A stretch of 64,000 nt of DNA, taken from the NCBI GenBank assembly GCA_021432635.1, contig MU270066.1:310001-374000 (forward strand), written 5' to 3'. The notes beneath the pieces are model-generated. The model ran no database searches, was not told where the DNA came from, and saw nothing but the letters and a program-made list of their open reading frames with translations. Numbering within the stretch: position 1 is the first letter of the stretch; each line of letters begins with the position of its first letter. This document shows, in pieces, positions 1 through 12,248 of the stretch. The position numbers and the translations under genes were made by a program. The stretch comes from Thozetella sp. PMI_491 (Eukaryota; Ascomycota; Sordariomycetes; Chaetosphaeriales; Chaetosphaeriaceae).

Positions 1-935
1 ACTGCTTGCCACGGCTACTCTCTCCCGGCTATTTAACTGATGAGTCGACCTATTACTTCGTATGACGATCTGAACAAGGAAGTTGACGTGGTCCTCGCCT
101 GACTGAATAGCAGACCGTCTAGCTCGTAAGCCTACTGCGCAGTTTCGAGCGCTGAATCCATGGCTCAATGCGAACTGTGATTTGGGTATTGGGCAGGTGG
201 TTTGTGTCTCTTGAATGGAGGTGAGCGAGGAATGGAACACAGGTTGAGTTAGTTAATAGTTGAGGAAGTGGTACAGTTTCAATATGATCAATCTGCACTC
301 ATTGGTTAACTATCCGAATTTGTAGTATATCAAACTCCACAAGATCAATGGGAACTAGTACCATACGAATACGGCAAGACAACCTAACGGCGAAGGCTAG
401 TAGCCCTTAGGAATGACTACCCCTTAGCTAGTAGATTGGGCACCCTGGGAAGAACGGGCTAATTACCCCGGATCCGGGTTATAAGTCTTCCGTAGCATCT
501 TCTTCCCACGGAGAAGCTCGCGCAATTCATGTAACCGCTGTGGGCCATCCGCGGAGGTTCCCACGCGGGGTTCCGTGCGGGGGAGACAGGCATCTTTCTG
601 TGGGGTACAGGGACGGGTCAAGATGCCTGGGTACTCGATGGCACCATGGAAGGATGCAATGAGGAGTGAATGGCTGGGACGGTTGCCTTGGAAAGGGGCA
701 CGTGAGTGCAATGCTACCCACACATCAGAAACGGGAGACTTCTCTTCTAAGCGGATGCGAGGCAAGTGTGAGTGAAAAAGTCCGATGGAAATAAAAATCC
801 GTCCACTTAGAGGGCTTGGGATTGGCCTGTGGCTGAGCTCACGCGCAATCGAGTATAAGATGGCTTGCGCTCTGTGGCAATCTAGGCCCTGAACGTCGTT
901 ATACTCTTGGCCATTGGCTATCAGTCTCTTTAAAC
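1..935. other. 5' intergenic stretch, no gene recognised
   Basis: No coding sequence with family resemblance is seen on either strand. Overlapping short frames at 463-775 look like chance. A TATA-like element (tataaga, about 854-860) lies some 75 bases before the start codon of the GH43 gene and is a plausible core promoter. Confidence 0.5.
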
Positions 936-2781
936 ATGCTCCCTGCTAAGATAATCACAGTTCTGGGATGGGCTGCCACTGCTCTAGGTGTCTCCTACAT
1001 CGCGCCAGGTGCTGTGTGGTACGACACCAATGGGGTCAGAATTGATGCCCACGGCGGCATGGTCTTCGAGCGGAGCGGTACCTTTTATTGGGTTGGATAT
1101 GCTGCTGAGAGTGAGTCGCAGATATTTGTAACATATTCAATGATAAAGCTGAAAATATTCAAGACCAAACGCCAATGATGTATTCTTCGACGGATCTAAT
1201 GAATTGGTCCAACCTTGGTGCAGTATCCGCAGTCACACAATTGTGGCGGCCCAAGTACGCCAAACCGAATGGGAGCTTCTGGGTATGTATTCTCCGGCAG
1301 TTCGATGGCCGGGCAGACAATCTGCAAAGGCGCGAAGCGACATATCTAATAATATGATGATTGTAGATATATGGCCAGTACAATCGTACCGCTATGTCGC
1401 TCAGGTCGGCTTCATTGACTTCGGGTTACAAGGAGGTTGAGGCAGTAAACCTCCCACCAAACAACTACACATACTCTGACACCGGAATGTTTTTTGACCC
1501 AGACGCTAGTAAGGGAGAAAGACTGCCAACTGCACAAAGGGAGTTTCTTACCAGAGAATAGATACCTACTATCTTCTAACGAGCGCCGACCACAACGTCA
1601 TTCAGATTAACCAAATTGACGCCGATGGATCTGTAGGTTCGCGCATATGCGCCCTCGGTTAGTCCTCTCCTACACAATCCATCACCACCCCTTGTTAACC
1701 ATTCCCAGCGCAAGGTGCATACGAGGCGCCAGGCATCGTGAAGGTGGACGGATACTACTACCTTATCGCCTCGTCCAAGACTGGCTATCGGGCGAATCCG
1801 AACAAGGTGTTTTATGCTTCAGCGCTCGCGGGACCGTGGGCAGGCGGCACCGATATTGCCCCAGAAGCTGAAAACACCTACGGATCGCAGAACAGCTTCG
1901 AGTTCACCCTCAAAGGCTCCAAGACCACTACTTACATATACATGGGAGACGCTTGGGACTCAACTGGTAGCGCTGCGTCGACCTATATGTGGCTACCAAT
2001 GTCCGTGGACACTAGGTAATCAATGTCAGTGTAAGAGAATTGACGTCCAAAGAGGCTAATTAGATACTGCATAGTTCTCACAACGTCACGTTGGATTACT
2101 ATTCGATGTGGACGATCGATGTGTCTACTGGTGTGGTCTCCGGCGCGGCAACGAAGAAAAGATATGAGGCTGAGCATGCCACGACCTTTGGTAAGGCAGG
2201 TAAGTTTCCTGATAAGCTCTATCTTTCGCCGGGCTGTATCACCGCGCTGACAAAGTCAGAGGTCCGGAGATGTGACAACTGTCCTAGTAAGCGGGCGGTC
2301 CACGACAGTAAGTTACTTATCATTGACGCCATTTAATCACGCCTCCGTCTAATATAGCACCCAGTTGGCCCCGGCAGCGAGGTTCTATTCAGCGGTATAG
2401 TGGGAACTGGAGAGATGGAACATGTGACCTTCCACTATACTCATATCAGTGGCAGCGGTATATAATTTCCCGTTCGTCGCATAGAATCTCTCCCGCTGAC
2501 TAGGAATAGGTGTTGGCGAGGCCCATATTTTCGTCAATGACGACAGTACTCCCATCCTACTCTCGGACCTCAACTCTCGCGCCGGACGACACAGCAGCGT
2601 CCCTGTACCGCTAAAATTAATGGCCGGTGAAACCAACACCATTCGATTCGGTGTAACGGGAAGCTCTGGTGAGTCAAGACAAAAGAAAGAGAGTGATTAG
2701 CCCCACAAAATTAAAGTATTTTACTGACCAAACCCCCTAGACTTTGCCATCATTCTTGATAGTATTGAGCTCCACATGTAA
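936..2781 (+). CDS. GH43 galactan 1,3-beta-galactosidase-like enzyme with CBM35 domain
   Basis: Secreted glycoside hydrolase of the five-bladed beta-propeller family GH43, closest in my reading to subfamily 24 exo-beta-1,3-galactanases, which trim the backbone of type II arabinogalactan. A signal peptide opens the protein, followed by GAVWYDTNG and AHGG, YSSTDLMNW, YEAPG (expected catalytic acid Glu) and the late blade motif TYMWLP. A CBM35-like module follows (YEAEHA, then CDNC and IRFGV), ending at TAA 2779-2781. Approximate exons: 936-1110, 1164-1282, 1367-1508, 1555-1636, 1709-2015, 2075-2209, then three or more small exons, the last from 2741. All junctions join in frame except exon 3 to exon 4: the donor at 1509 leaves phase 1, but the coding frame after the acceptor at 1554 needs phase 0. 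That is either a one-base lesion or an unusual splice. The family call is firm; an intact product is uncertain. Confidence 0.8.
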
Positions 2782-3494
2782 TTAGTGTTTATGAGACGTT
2801 GCTGTGTCTAGCGAAGAGTACAGAGACAGCTGCGCCAAGCTTCAAGGATCTAGCTAGTCCAATCTAAGCCGTCCATACAAGACCTGTAAACAGTAGCTGG
2901 GCTCTTCTATACTTAGCGCCCACGCTAAAAGCCCAGCTATGAATTGTGCCGATGAAGCCAAACAACAGCCCAGCGGAAAACGGCCTTGGCTAGCCGACTG
3001 TAGGCATATGGCCCCCTCCACTTCGTTAGAGACCCCGCAGTGGCAGCCGAATAAAAAAAAAGGCATCGGCAACGGATATAACGTTACCGAAAGCGTTGTT
3101 GAAGCTAGCAACATCCGGGATATGTGGGCCTGTACGCTCCCCTATTCACAGCCATATGTACCCTTTCCCAACCTAGTCACATATAGAGCATGAAGGTAAT
3201 GAATGGAATTAAGGGATCATGTCACCTAAATAGCTGTTGCAATGTTAGTGGCTCTATAGTAGGAAAGCCCATGGGACTTCGATTGGATGTGTACACAGCT
3301 ACTAGCACTGCACACACCGAAAGGGTAACTTGGAGAGGTAGGAATAAAGTCGCCTATTCTCGTTTTTAGAATTGGACTATGGAGAAATTCCTCCCGTCGG
3401 GAGTGCCGAAAATGTACATTAAATTTTGATGAGTGCGAAATAGGAACGCACTGCCCCCATATGAAATGAAATACCACTCTCACCATCCAACAGG
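2782..3494. other. intergenic, convergent 3' ends
   Basis: Lies between the converging GH43 (+) and GH28 (-) genes. An 84-codon open frame at 2939-3193 (+) starts with ATG but resembles no family I know and has no splice partners. I see nothing else. Confidence 0.4.
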
Positions 3495-5127
3495 TTAGAG
3501 ACCACGTCGAGTTCCCAAGCCATCGCGGTTCTTCACAGCCGCGGTTGCGGTTGCCTCCGGAGCGGATGGCTCTCCCCTCCCCTGAATAGCGCTATACCAA
3601 ACAGGGCCAGAATAAGAGAGCAAGGTCGAACGCGGTTTGAGACCAGGGAAGAAGGATGTAGCCATTGGGGGAATAGTGAAAGTTGTCGTAGCGGAGAGCG
3701 GCGCTGTTAGGTCCCCGGGCATGGTAGCAGGGAGCTTGTAAGAGGTTCTAGAACATGATGATTCAATATACTTGCACAAGACGGATTGGGACTAGTTGGA
3801 AAGAAACTCACGGTGTCGCAGTCACGGTTGTCACACTGGTGTACGTAGTCAGCGCTGAACCGCTCCTGAGGCATGCCCCCGAGCCAAACGAGTTGAAGCA
3901 GCTCCATTTGACATTGCTGCCGGACTCTGTCCAGAGGTTGACATTGCTGAGGGTGATGTCGTAGCATGGGACGTCTGGATCACACTCGAGTCGGATGGTT
4001 GGACGCGAGTTTACCGTGTTATATCCATACCAATTCTATCGACAGATTCCCACCGCCCCAAATCAGTCACGATACAACAGGTTACTAGTAGTAATACGAG
4101 GGGATATGGTGAAACCAGGAAGCAATGTCCTCTGCTATACGTTGAGAGAGATTGAACTCACCTTGAAGGTCAGCTCACTGATCTGTACACCAATGCTCCC
4201 CGAGTCTTTATTCCAAGCCTCATTGACAGCAAGGATGTAAGAGCCTCCATTGATGTACACCGTATCCCAGCTCACGCTCTTCACTGTACCATTCCCATTG
4301 TTAGTCTTGAGATAGCAGGCATCTGCATTGTTCATGTAGAGATTCTTGTACTCGATGTTGCTAACATCGGTGCCCGTGCCGAGTGACCCGATGGCGGTGC
4401 CGCCGCTTAGATTGCAGTAGATAGATTCGATCAAAAAGTTCTTTGCTGGACTTTTAACTGTCACGCACTCATCGCCGTTGGATACTTCAACGTCGTGGAT
4501 CCAGATGTTGGAGCCCGAGACGTCAAACGCATCTGTTTCTCCTAGTGTGGTCACGCCCCGCACGAGCATGTTGTAGACCTCGACGTTGCTGGATTCGATG
4601 ATACTGACGTAGTAGGATGGGGAATCCACTAAGGTCAACCCATGCAGGGACATGTTTGACATGTTCGTGAAGCGGAAGAAGCGCCCGCCATACGTCTCGT
4701 TCTTTAGATACTCCCACCCGTAGCCTTGGAAGGCGCCCTTAGAATTACCGCTGAATAGCTCAAAGTCGGCGCAGTTGGTGAAGGCAACCATATTGCCTCC
4801 AATGTCGGCATCTCGGTATACGGTGCCATCCCACTGGACAGCCATAGTCGTCGCATCCTTGACTTTGATGGCCGTGCGAAGTGGGTAATTTCCAGGAGGA
4901 ATATACACCAAACCACCGCCATGGTTCCCGGCGCAGTCGTCCCAAGCTGCTACAAATGCTACCCCAAAATCCGTCGTCGATGTGGCGCCGTAGTCGGTGA
5001 CATCACAAATGTATATGTCTCCCTTGTGGACTGTCGAGGTAGTAGGACCGACCCTGCCAGCAAGCTGAGCAAGCGTGGGTACGAATTGAACAGCCGCACT
5101 GGCGGCAAGGAGAATTGCTTGTCGCAT
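3495..5127 (-). CDS. GH28 rhamnogalacturonase (rhamnogalacturonan hydrolase)
   Basis: Secreted endo-acting pectinase that cleaves the rhamnogalacturonan I backbone. Three exons on the minus strand, 4162-5127, 3812-4035 and 3747-3495, sum to 1443 nt, giving 480 residues. The splice sites are GTGAGT/ATAG and GTGAGT/CTAG, and the frame is kept. The start is the ATG at 5127 ([13 protein letters not shown], signal peptide); the longer open frame upstream has only a GTG. Right-handed beta-helix GH28 features are clear: [37 protein letters not shown] with the catalytic Asp residues of the rhamnogalacturonase branch, GGTAIGSLG, and the C-terminal [17 protein letters not shown] block. The C-terminal tail after FFPGLKP runs about 40 residues past the usual end and is low complexity. 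It converges on the GH43 gene, whose substrate is also a pectin-associated polymer. Confidence 0.93.
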
Positions 5128-6347
5128 GATTTCTACCTTAGACACCGAGCGGAGACGGGTGCCAACCACAGAAGCATATAAAGCTTATATTGAGAAGAAA
5201 AGGTCAAGAATGAAACTGGCTTAAACGGGAACTAAAAGGAATTATTGAGGGCTAGCTGCCATGGCTTAAGGGTGGCAAGAGATTATGGCCCATAGGCTAT
5301 AGCAGAGGAGACGCTGGCCTTATATAGTTCGCAATGATCTAGCTATTCCTAACCGGCCTTGTCCCACCAAGGCGGAGGTATCTCCAAATGATGTACCCCA
5401 AATTGTTTCCGGAGCAAGTGAGGGTGTTACGGGCGAGCATTAGTCCGATGCCAAAGACAAAAGTTTACATCAATGATCTAGGTTGCAAACCATCACACAT
5501 TATAGCGATTGGGCAGTCGTTTTGCTGCACGACGATCTGGAGGAATTGTTCAAGGCCTAGCGGATCGAGGCCGACCAGGATGCAACAGTGGATTTCACGG
5601 ATACGATCTACAAATTCTGGCTCCTTCTACATTCTTCTCCTGCTAACTTAGAGACTTGGGCCACTGCAGATGGAGCCGCCAGCCCTAGTATAACTAGAAG
5701 ACCCCGGTTGTGAAACAATGAAGGGGATTTAGGTCGATTGGCTTACGAAATCATATAGCCGAAACCTTCTAGCAAGCACCACACCACCCTTGTCCTTAAG
5801 ACTAGGTACCATCGACCACACCAACCTAGCATGGCAGCTGATGAGGAGACCTCTTTCGGACAAACAGGTGCCGAGCGACACTACCCCAACAACTCTGCGT
5901 ATCCCGGAACACATATCCACCAATTAAGGAAACGTCTGAACGCTGCGTAGTGAGCGGTCTATAAATCGTCCGTTTCTGTGTGCAAACTCGGCCTACCGGG
6001 GTATCTGGCATTTGGCTCGAGTTAACTCGTAAATATTAAGGGGTGATCTTCTTTACAGGCTTCCAGGGAAAATGTGGATAGGCGGACCCATCCGCACAAG
6101 GGCGCCGGCCTTTTGCAGCAAAGGTAGACCCGAAATATCTTAGAGGGAGATGGGTTTAAAAAAGATTGAGAACGAATAAATCCTTCTAGTTCCTAGTTTA
6201 ACTGGCCCATTAAACAACTTGATACAAATTTACATCTATCTTTGCTCGTATGAAAGAGCTAGGGACTGGTAATAGGCAGGTCCATTTTAATATGGCGCTT
6301 TACACACAAATACGGATCGCAAGTGCTGCATCTCGATAGCCAGCCCT
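5128..6347. other. intergenic, 1.2 kb
   Basis: Promoter side of the GH28 gene; AT-rich TATA-like sequence is present at about 5175-5192. The rest, including short open frames at 5388-5651 and 5729-6011, shows no family resemblance or splice pattern. Confidence 0.4.
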
Positions 6348-7713
6348 CTAGACGCTCAATGGAACGTTCCCCGGCAGTGCTGGAAGCCACCCATCAATGA
6401 GCTCGTTCACAACCGCTGGTTTGGAACACTTGTTTGCCTCTTGGATGGTCTGCTTCTTCAGTAGCGGGCAATCGGAGCCACAGAAGTTGTCCATGGCTCT
6501 CTGCAGAGAATCGCCTTTCCATCCAAATAAGTAGTCTCCATGCCAGCCGTATCCTCGGTTGTCACCCGTGCTGAGGAAGAAAGGCTGGCCGTCAGTCGGC
6601 CACATGGACAAGTCATTGAAGGCCGAGGTGTTCCAAATCGTTTCGTACAGTATCTGAGGTAGCTTCACGGGATGACTATGTGATTGAATGAGTTAATTTA
6701 TGCACCTCCACTAGGTGTCCTAGTAGCCTGAGTTGGGGGAATCGAGGATACGCACGTAGATGGACACTCCCACTGCGTCTCAAAGGTTCCATTGGAGGGA
6801 TACGCAACGTGACTTTTGTGGTCCCAGCTGTCCACGTTGACGCCATCCCAGCATGTGGGAAAGAAGTTGTTGATGCGTAAGCCATAAGGGCATGGCTGGT
6901 TGGGGAATGTCCTGGTATCATAGCTGCCACCGATTGCCGAGTTTGCTGGAGCAGGTCCCCAGGGTGTTGTAAAGCAACGGAAGGCCAAACTTTTGAACTC
7001 ATTGACGTCGGGGCTGGGCTGCCGGTACATGGGGTCGCCAACAATCATGCGGAAACCCTAGAGGGGTGTTAGCCATTTATGCGGAAGAATAAGAATCAGT
7101 GTGGGATACGGTTGGAGGAACAGGAGAGAACGATATAGGATTCAGAGGTAATGCCTATAATGGGCACAGTGCTTGAGACTTACAGGCTTAAACGCAGTGA
7201 CTCGGGTCTTTTTGTCGTATGGGGCCGTATAGTATACAGTCATGCCCCCCCTTTGGCCTTCCAGGAACAGGTTTTCCATCAGCGGTACCCTATGGACAGA
7301 GCCATTACGATGGCGAAAAAAGAGGACTGCGGTCCAATAGTTCGATAGATCCTCAGTGAAAGTGCATGTTGTGCATGTTGCTTCCTCGGAGATGTTCAAC
7401 GACGGGTCCATTGTCGGTGCGAAGGCATTGCCTCCAACGATCTGGTGGAGGTGAGGCGATGGTACCATACCAGGAGTAACGAGCCTGTATCGTGACGTTA
7501 GAACTGTTTTCCTATACAACAATATCCGTGAGCCTACGGGTCAACCCGTTGTATGTTGAGCTCCGAGCAGGAGAATCGCAGAAAGTCCTTCATGGTCGGC
7601 CCCCCAGCGCCACTAGTAGGTTGGACGGCAGATGAGGCACTCGTGGTAGTCTGCGAAATGGCTTTTGACGCCAGTAGCGACAAGACGGCGGCATGGTACA
7701 AATACAGCTGCAT
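6348..7713 (-). CDS. secreted DUF1996 domain protein
   Basis: Four exons on the minus strand, 7538-7713, 7184-7484, 6756-7057 and 6348-6675, total 1107 nt (368 residues) and keep frame throughout. The N-terminus MQLYLYHAAVLSLLAS is a signal peptide with cleavage likely after AISQ. The rest is one DUF1996 domain: FLRFSCSELNIQRVDP, then VPSPHLHQIVGGNAF, CTTCTFTEDLSNYW, FKPGFRMIVGDP, FRCF, INNFFPTCWDG and the conserved Cys/Trp pattern to the end. Two introns are very short (53 and 80 nt). No C-terminal WSC or anchor domain is present, so it is a minimal DUF1996 form. The molecular role of this extracellular fungal family is not known; its conserved His and Cys residues could bind a metal or a polysaccharide, but this is inference. 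Confidence 0.92.
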
Positions 7714-9037
7714 GTTATCGGCCTACAAGATTTCGATCTCCGTACAATACCTGGTCGAGAACAAGAGGTGAAGACTGAGCGAAGGGTGATGGAAAGGTTG
7801 AGATTGAAAATGGAAGAGTACGATAAGAACCTGGCCCCCAAGATTCGCTGATAATTGGAATGTGATTGGGTCCCTGCTGGTATATTGCCGGAGAGTGGAC
7901 TGTTTAGCAAGACGCGGTATAAACTCAATATGCAGCTCAGCCAGTGGCAGGGTTTCTCGTAATTGCCAATAAGGGAGAATTCGCGGGCGTCAAAATCTAG
8001 ACTCCGTAGGTAGCTACGTAAGATATAAACTGCGAATATGAGCACAGTCGTGGTTGCCTTCACAAGCCCTCATTATATCCCAGAAAACGCTACACGATTG
8101 GGGAAAATAGGATATGAGCCGATGTGATAATGGGACTCGAGCCTTCTACTACGAGAGAGACAGGAATGCATGGCGGATGGCGTTTCGGGTTAACAATCAG
8201 TCGTACTGTCTTCATTACATTCAACAAACTGCCAGGACAACCTTTTCTCTCAATTATGCGAGGGTGGCACTGCCACCTGCTGTCTCAATACCTAACTCGA
8301 TCGTTGAGTTGGGCGTCATGGGCAATTTTATGCCCTACGCCGCGAGTGCCAGTATGCTGACACATGCGATGGGACATTCTTCCCCCCCCCCAGGTTATCA
8401 TCAAAATAATAATGCCAGGTCGACACTCGATGAAAATGACGCCCGTGTGCCCAGGGTCGGCTAGGTGTCGTCATCACAGAGAGGAGGAAAGTGTGTCCTG
8501 GTGAGCAAGACCTGAGTGACGAGAAGGCAACTTTTAGCTCGTGTATTTTCATACACAAGCTGGGACGCCCTGGGTTGATTAATTCATTTATAAGCACGAT
8601 TGAATCACAAATCGTACGACAAGCCAATTTTACATCAAGAATCGGGCGAGAAAGTCGATCGCGCGTTGTTGCCGATAGATGACCTTCGTTAGATTTCAGG
8701 GGAAAGAACTTTCCACAGAAACTGAAACTCTGAAGACTCATATTCATCACCATTTCAATTTTCTTTGAGACAAAGAATTACTCAATTGGGGTACGCTTCC
8801 AGGACATCACTTATACCGAGCATGTGTTCTAGCGACAGAGGCTCCCTTTCTTGCGAGGAGATGGAATTTTGGAGTCTAAGAGTTGCTATTTTTGCCAGCA
8901 AAGAATGAGAGGATGAAAGCAAGGTAATTTGTTGATTAGATCCCAGCGCCAAGCGATGTTCTCGGTTCAATCATGATTGGCTTTCCTTTAGAAATGACGA
9001 ATCCTCCTTATCCCAGTAATGCGCCATTGCAGGGTCT
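7714..9037. other. intergenic, 1.3 kb
   Basis: Between the DUF1996 start and the 3' end of the BTB gene. Open frames up to 140 codons occur on both strands (8114-8464, 8328-8753) but lack recognisable domains, consistent splice sites or an extended ATG-started frame. I see no gene here. Confidence 0.4.
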
Positions 9038-10195
9038 TCATTTGCCAGTTGGAAGACCTGTCTTCTTAGCCTGTACTTCTAAATGCTTAAATTGCTTCTC
9101 CTGGACAGCACTAGGCGCTTCATTTGGAATATCAAGTAATTCAGTCGTGATATTGCGCACATTGTGGCAGTTGAAGAGCACGCTGCAATCATCCCTGCAC
9201 TTGCAAGAAAATGGTCGTCGTAATTTTTCCAGGACCTTGATTCGGAGCTCCGAGGAAAACGAAATGACGCTCGTGAAGACTTCATCCGAATCTAGGGGAT
9301 AGTATCGAATTTGGTCGAGAAGAAATACTATGTTCCCTAAAGTATGGAAGGTGCAGTCTCTCTTGCTCTTCCCACACGCCTCTGGGCTTGGGCAAAGGAG
9401 GTGTGGGAACACCAAGTGCAACCTACGCAGGTGCAGATCAATAACTCCGCAAAGCTTTACGATAGTTTGATCTCTTATCTCCCAAATCTTTTCTGTAAAA
9501 AACGTTGGAGAGTTAACCTGTGTCTCGAGGATAGAGGGGATGGACTAGAGGCGAAACAAACCTAGGATGTCCGGTGCTCTGAGGTAATCGAAGCTTATTA
9601 GACATTCGCCATTGTGATTTAGGAGAGATCTTGTATCTGAGTTGATAGCTGCATTTAATGTGATGTACTTGACGGTACTGGTGAACAGCTGTCTGTCACC
9701 GACCTCCCAAGCAATCCAGAGTAGCGGCTCGCAGCCCGGCCGGCCCTCATATTGGGCCATATTTTCCATCCAACCTACCACCCATGGACGTAAGAGGTGT
9801 GCAAGATCGTATTTGTTGCTTAGGATGGTCAAGTTGAGAAGCTCCTGAAGTTCTAAAGCCTGGGGAATTTCGAAGGAACCGTGGATGATGTTGAGAAAAA
9901 TGGTGAGAGCAGCGGGGTCGTCGTCTGGCAGCGCCACCACCCAAGCTTGGGTGATGTCGGCTGGCTGACGTTCCGCGAAGCGGCCATAAAGCATAGCTTT
10001 CCATACTTTCGAGGCTCTGGAGAGTGACTTGGAACAGACGCGATAGCATGGCTGCTCCATATCTTCGTCATCGTGGCCTTTGGCGGGGCCAACGAGAAGG
10101 AGATCTCCCAGGTCATCAAATTCGACCGAGACTTGCCGTGGGGGAGTCGACAGTTCCATCTCTGACCGAGTGCGCTTTGTCCCACGACTTTCCAT
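9038..10195 (-). CDS. BTB/POZ domain protein
   Basis: Two exons, 9562-10195 and 9038-9492, joined through an intron of 69 nt with a GTTTGT donor and a TTTTTTACAG acceptor. The total is 1089 nt, 362 residues, in frame. The BTB fold spans about residues 20-130: GDLLLVGP, YRVCSKSLSRASKVWKAML, FAERQPADITQAW, LNIIHGSFEIPQAL and LTILSNKYDL. After this comes the usual fungal C-terminal helical region and a Cys/His-containing tail (CKCRDDCSVLFNCHNVRN). Fungal proteins of this type are of unknown function; BTB domains mediate dimerisation or Cullin-3 binding. No Kelch, MATH or zinc-finger partner is present. The gene is divergent from the coiled-coil gene, with 775 bp between start codons. Confidence 0.85.
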
Positions 10196-10970
10196 TATGA
10201 CCTTTTATCCGCAGGCGGCACCTGTTGAGGTTTGGGTGAGTTGCAGGATTTGATTTGAAGAAAAGTAGCCTGAGGTTTGGGTGACGGGTAGAATCAGCCA
10301 TCGTGAAGACATTGCAAACAGAGCTGTGACAACTCACCCTCCTTATATGATTCAATGTGAACGGTTCACTGATAGCACTGTAGGTAGGTAGTGACGAATG
10401 GATCAGAGGAGAGTCAGAGAACAACGCTCTCTTGTATTTGGTAGAGGACTTGCGTAGAGTTGCGGTCGGAACGGGGTCAAGGTATCTGTGCTTATACCGA
10501 ACGGCTCTAGAATGAGACTTGAATGGAACAAAGTACCTTTCTGGTACGAGGGTAGAAGATGTAAGATCTTTTGGCATCGAAAAATGGGATACTTGAGGTT
10601 TTGAAATTGCGTGTGGCTATGTTTCCTCACGAGCTGGGTTCGTCAAGGTGAGCTCGAGACACTGCACGCACTGTAGAGGCGAATCAGATTCCCAAACGAA
10701 ACGTGGTGGCCGTCTTGGTTGAGTTCTTTTTGTGATGATGCATGTCTTCAGTCACCTCACACTAGCCAGTGAGACGTCTTGACGACGACGGAAAGCGAAA
10801 TGATGATAGGCTAACGTAGCTGCAGGAGGCCGACCATCTAGAGGAACGGGCGTTTAGAGCAAGTCGCTAGAGACTATTTAAAGAGCGGAGCTTGTCACCA
10901 GCCAAAATATTCTTCTACTTCTATCGACAACTTTGCAAGTTCCGAACTGTGCTCTCCGCCGACAACCAAG
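10196..10970. other. bidirectional promoter region
   Basis: Separates the divergent start codons of the BTB gene (-) and the coiled-coil gene (+). Overlapping minus-strand frames at 10116-10630 show no domain. No further motif stands out. Confidence 0.4.
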
Positions 10971-12248
10971 ATGACCGACAAAAGCAAGCGTGGAACATCT
11001 GCCTCCGCTAGCAAAATTGCGGCAGACGGAAGTGGATTCTCAGCCAGGCTTCTGAAACTCACAGCTGAGCTTGAAATGTTGTGCAAGGATACTGATGGAC
11101 TCAAGGATTACGGGAGGCTCGTGGATAGTCAAAATGCTTTGCAAAAGGAACTTCAAGGAAAGGACCAACAGCTGTGGGAACTCCAGAAAGAAATTGAGAC
11201 TCTATGTGAGAAGAGGGAGGAAGATCTCGCTGGCCTACGCGCAGAAGCATCCGAAACGGAAAAGTTTCACGAACGCCTTGCCGAGGAATACAATGTCCGC
11301 TTCAAAGCTTGGGATGCGGCCATCAACCGGCATGCCCAGGACGCTGCCGAGCTTGCTCGGTTGACGAGGGAGCTGGATTGCGCCAATGAATCGGCCGAGA
11401 CCGCCGAGCGAGAGAGTCGGAGCATTCGAGACAAGCTGAACAAGCAAGGAAAGCAACTTCGCGACAGCCAATCCAGCATCTCAACGCTAAGTGACAAGCT
11501 TAAGATAACGGAGCTCCAGCTGAAGCAGTCACAAGCCGAACTGGAAACATGCCGAAAGACCTTGACGACCCTGAAAGATGACTTGGGCATTGTTCCTCTG
11601 GAGAAGAAGAAGATGTATGCATTCGCTATGCATTCCATGCCATTTTTAAAGCTGACTCGCCGTGCTTTCAGACAACAAAAGCTTGAGGATCTTGCTACCA
11701 GATCCCATGAACTCGTCCTACTGCATTTTGCTAAAGAAATAGCAGACCCTTCCGTAGGTTCCCTTTACATTTCTTTCCCATCTCGATTTAAGTTTAAGTA
11801 TAGTCAGGTTTGCAAGACTGCAGTATCGGGCACGCCTCTTGGGCGAATACCTCAAGTGGCATCGAATTCCTCGGCGGCGCTCGCAACTCGATGCGCCTTT
11901 GCAGAAGCAGTCATCGCTCAAGAACTAGAGAAACACATATTTCGTGACTTCTTTCTTCCGCGAGATACCAGAGGCATCGGATTGGAGGATATCAACAGAA
12001 CACTTGCGTGGCTAAGCGAGAGACGTCCTCTGGAAGCAACCATAATGCGATGCCAGCTGGCAAAGGCGTGCTATGAACTGGAGGGAGCCAGTAAAATCTC
12101 ATCTCGGGCTGCCGTCAGCGTTTGCGATATGCTTTGCAACTGGCTCGCAAACGATGAAGCGCGCAGGCAGCTCGAAGCTGACTTGGTATCTTGGTTTTCT
12201 GATGCCGTGATGCTCTGGAAAGATGCTCAGCGAAGAAGAGGAGGATAG
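10971..12248 (+). CDS. coiled-coil protein of unknown function
   Basis: A single intron-free frame of 425 codons from ATG 10971 to TAG 12248. Residues about 25-205 are strongly heptad-like coiled coil, rich in Glu, Lys, Leu and Gln. The C-terminal half (about 215-425) is a globular, conserved-looking region with helices such as LARRLTR-type basic segments and SRAAVSVCDMLCNWL. The layout resembles fungal nuclear or recombination-related coiled-coil proteins, but I cannot name the family. An ATG-started frame, 12223-12576 (+1), overlaps the stop and encodes 117 protein-like residues, so the true C-terminus may lie there by an unseen intron or a one-base change. Confidence 0.7.
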   Translation: MTDKSKRGTSASASKIAADGSGFSARLLKLTAELEMLCKDTDGLKDYGRLVDSQNALQKELQGKDQQLWELQKEIETLCEKREEDLAGLRAEASETEKFHERLAEEYNVRFKAWDAAINRHAQDAAELARLTRELDCANESAETAERESRSIRDKLNKQGKQLRDSQSSISTLSDKLKITELQLKQSQAELETCRKTLTTLKDDLGIVPLEKKKMYAFAMHSMPFLKLTRRAFRQQKLEDLATRSHELVLLHFAKEIADPSVGSLYISFPSRFKFKYSQVCKTAVSGTPLGRIPQVASNSSAALATRCAFAEAVIAQELEKHIFRDFFLPRDTRGIGLEDINRTLAWLSERRPLEATIMRCQLAKACYELEGASKISSRAAVSVCDMLCNWLANDEARRQLEADLVSWFSDAVMLWKDAQRRRGG

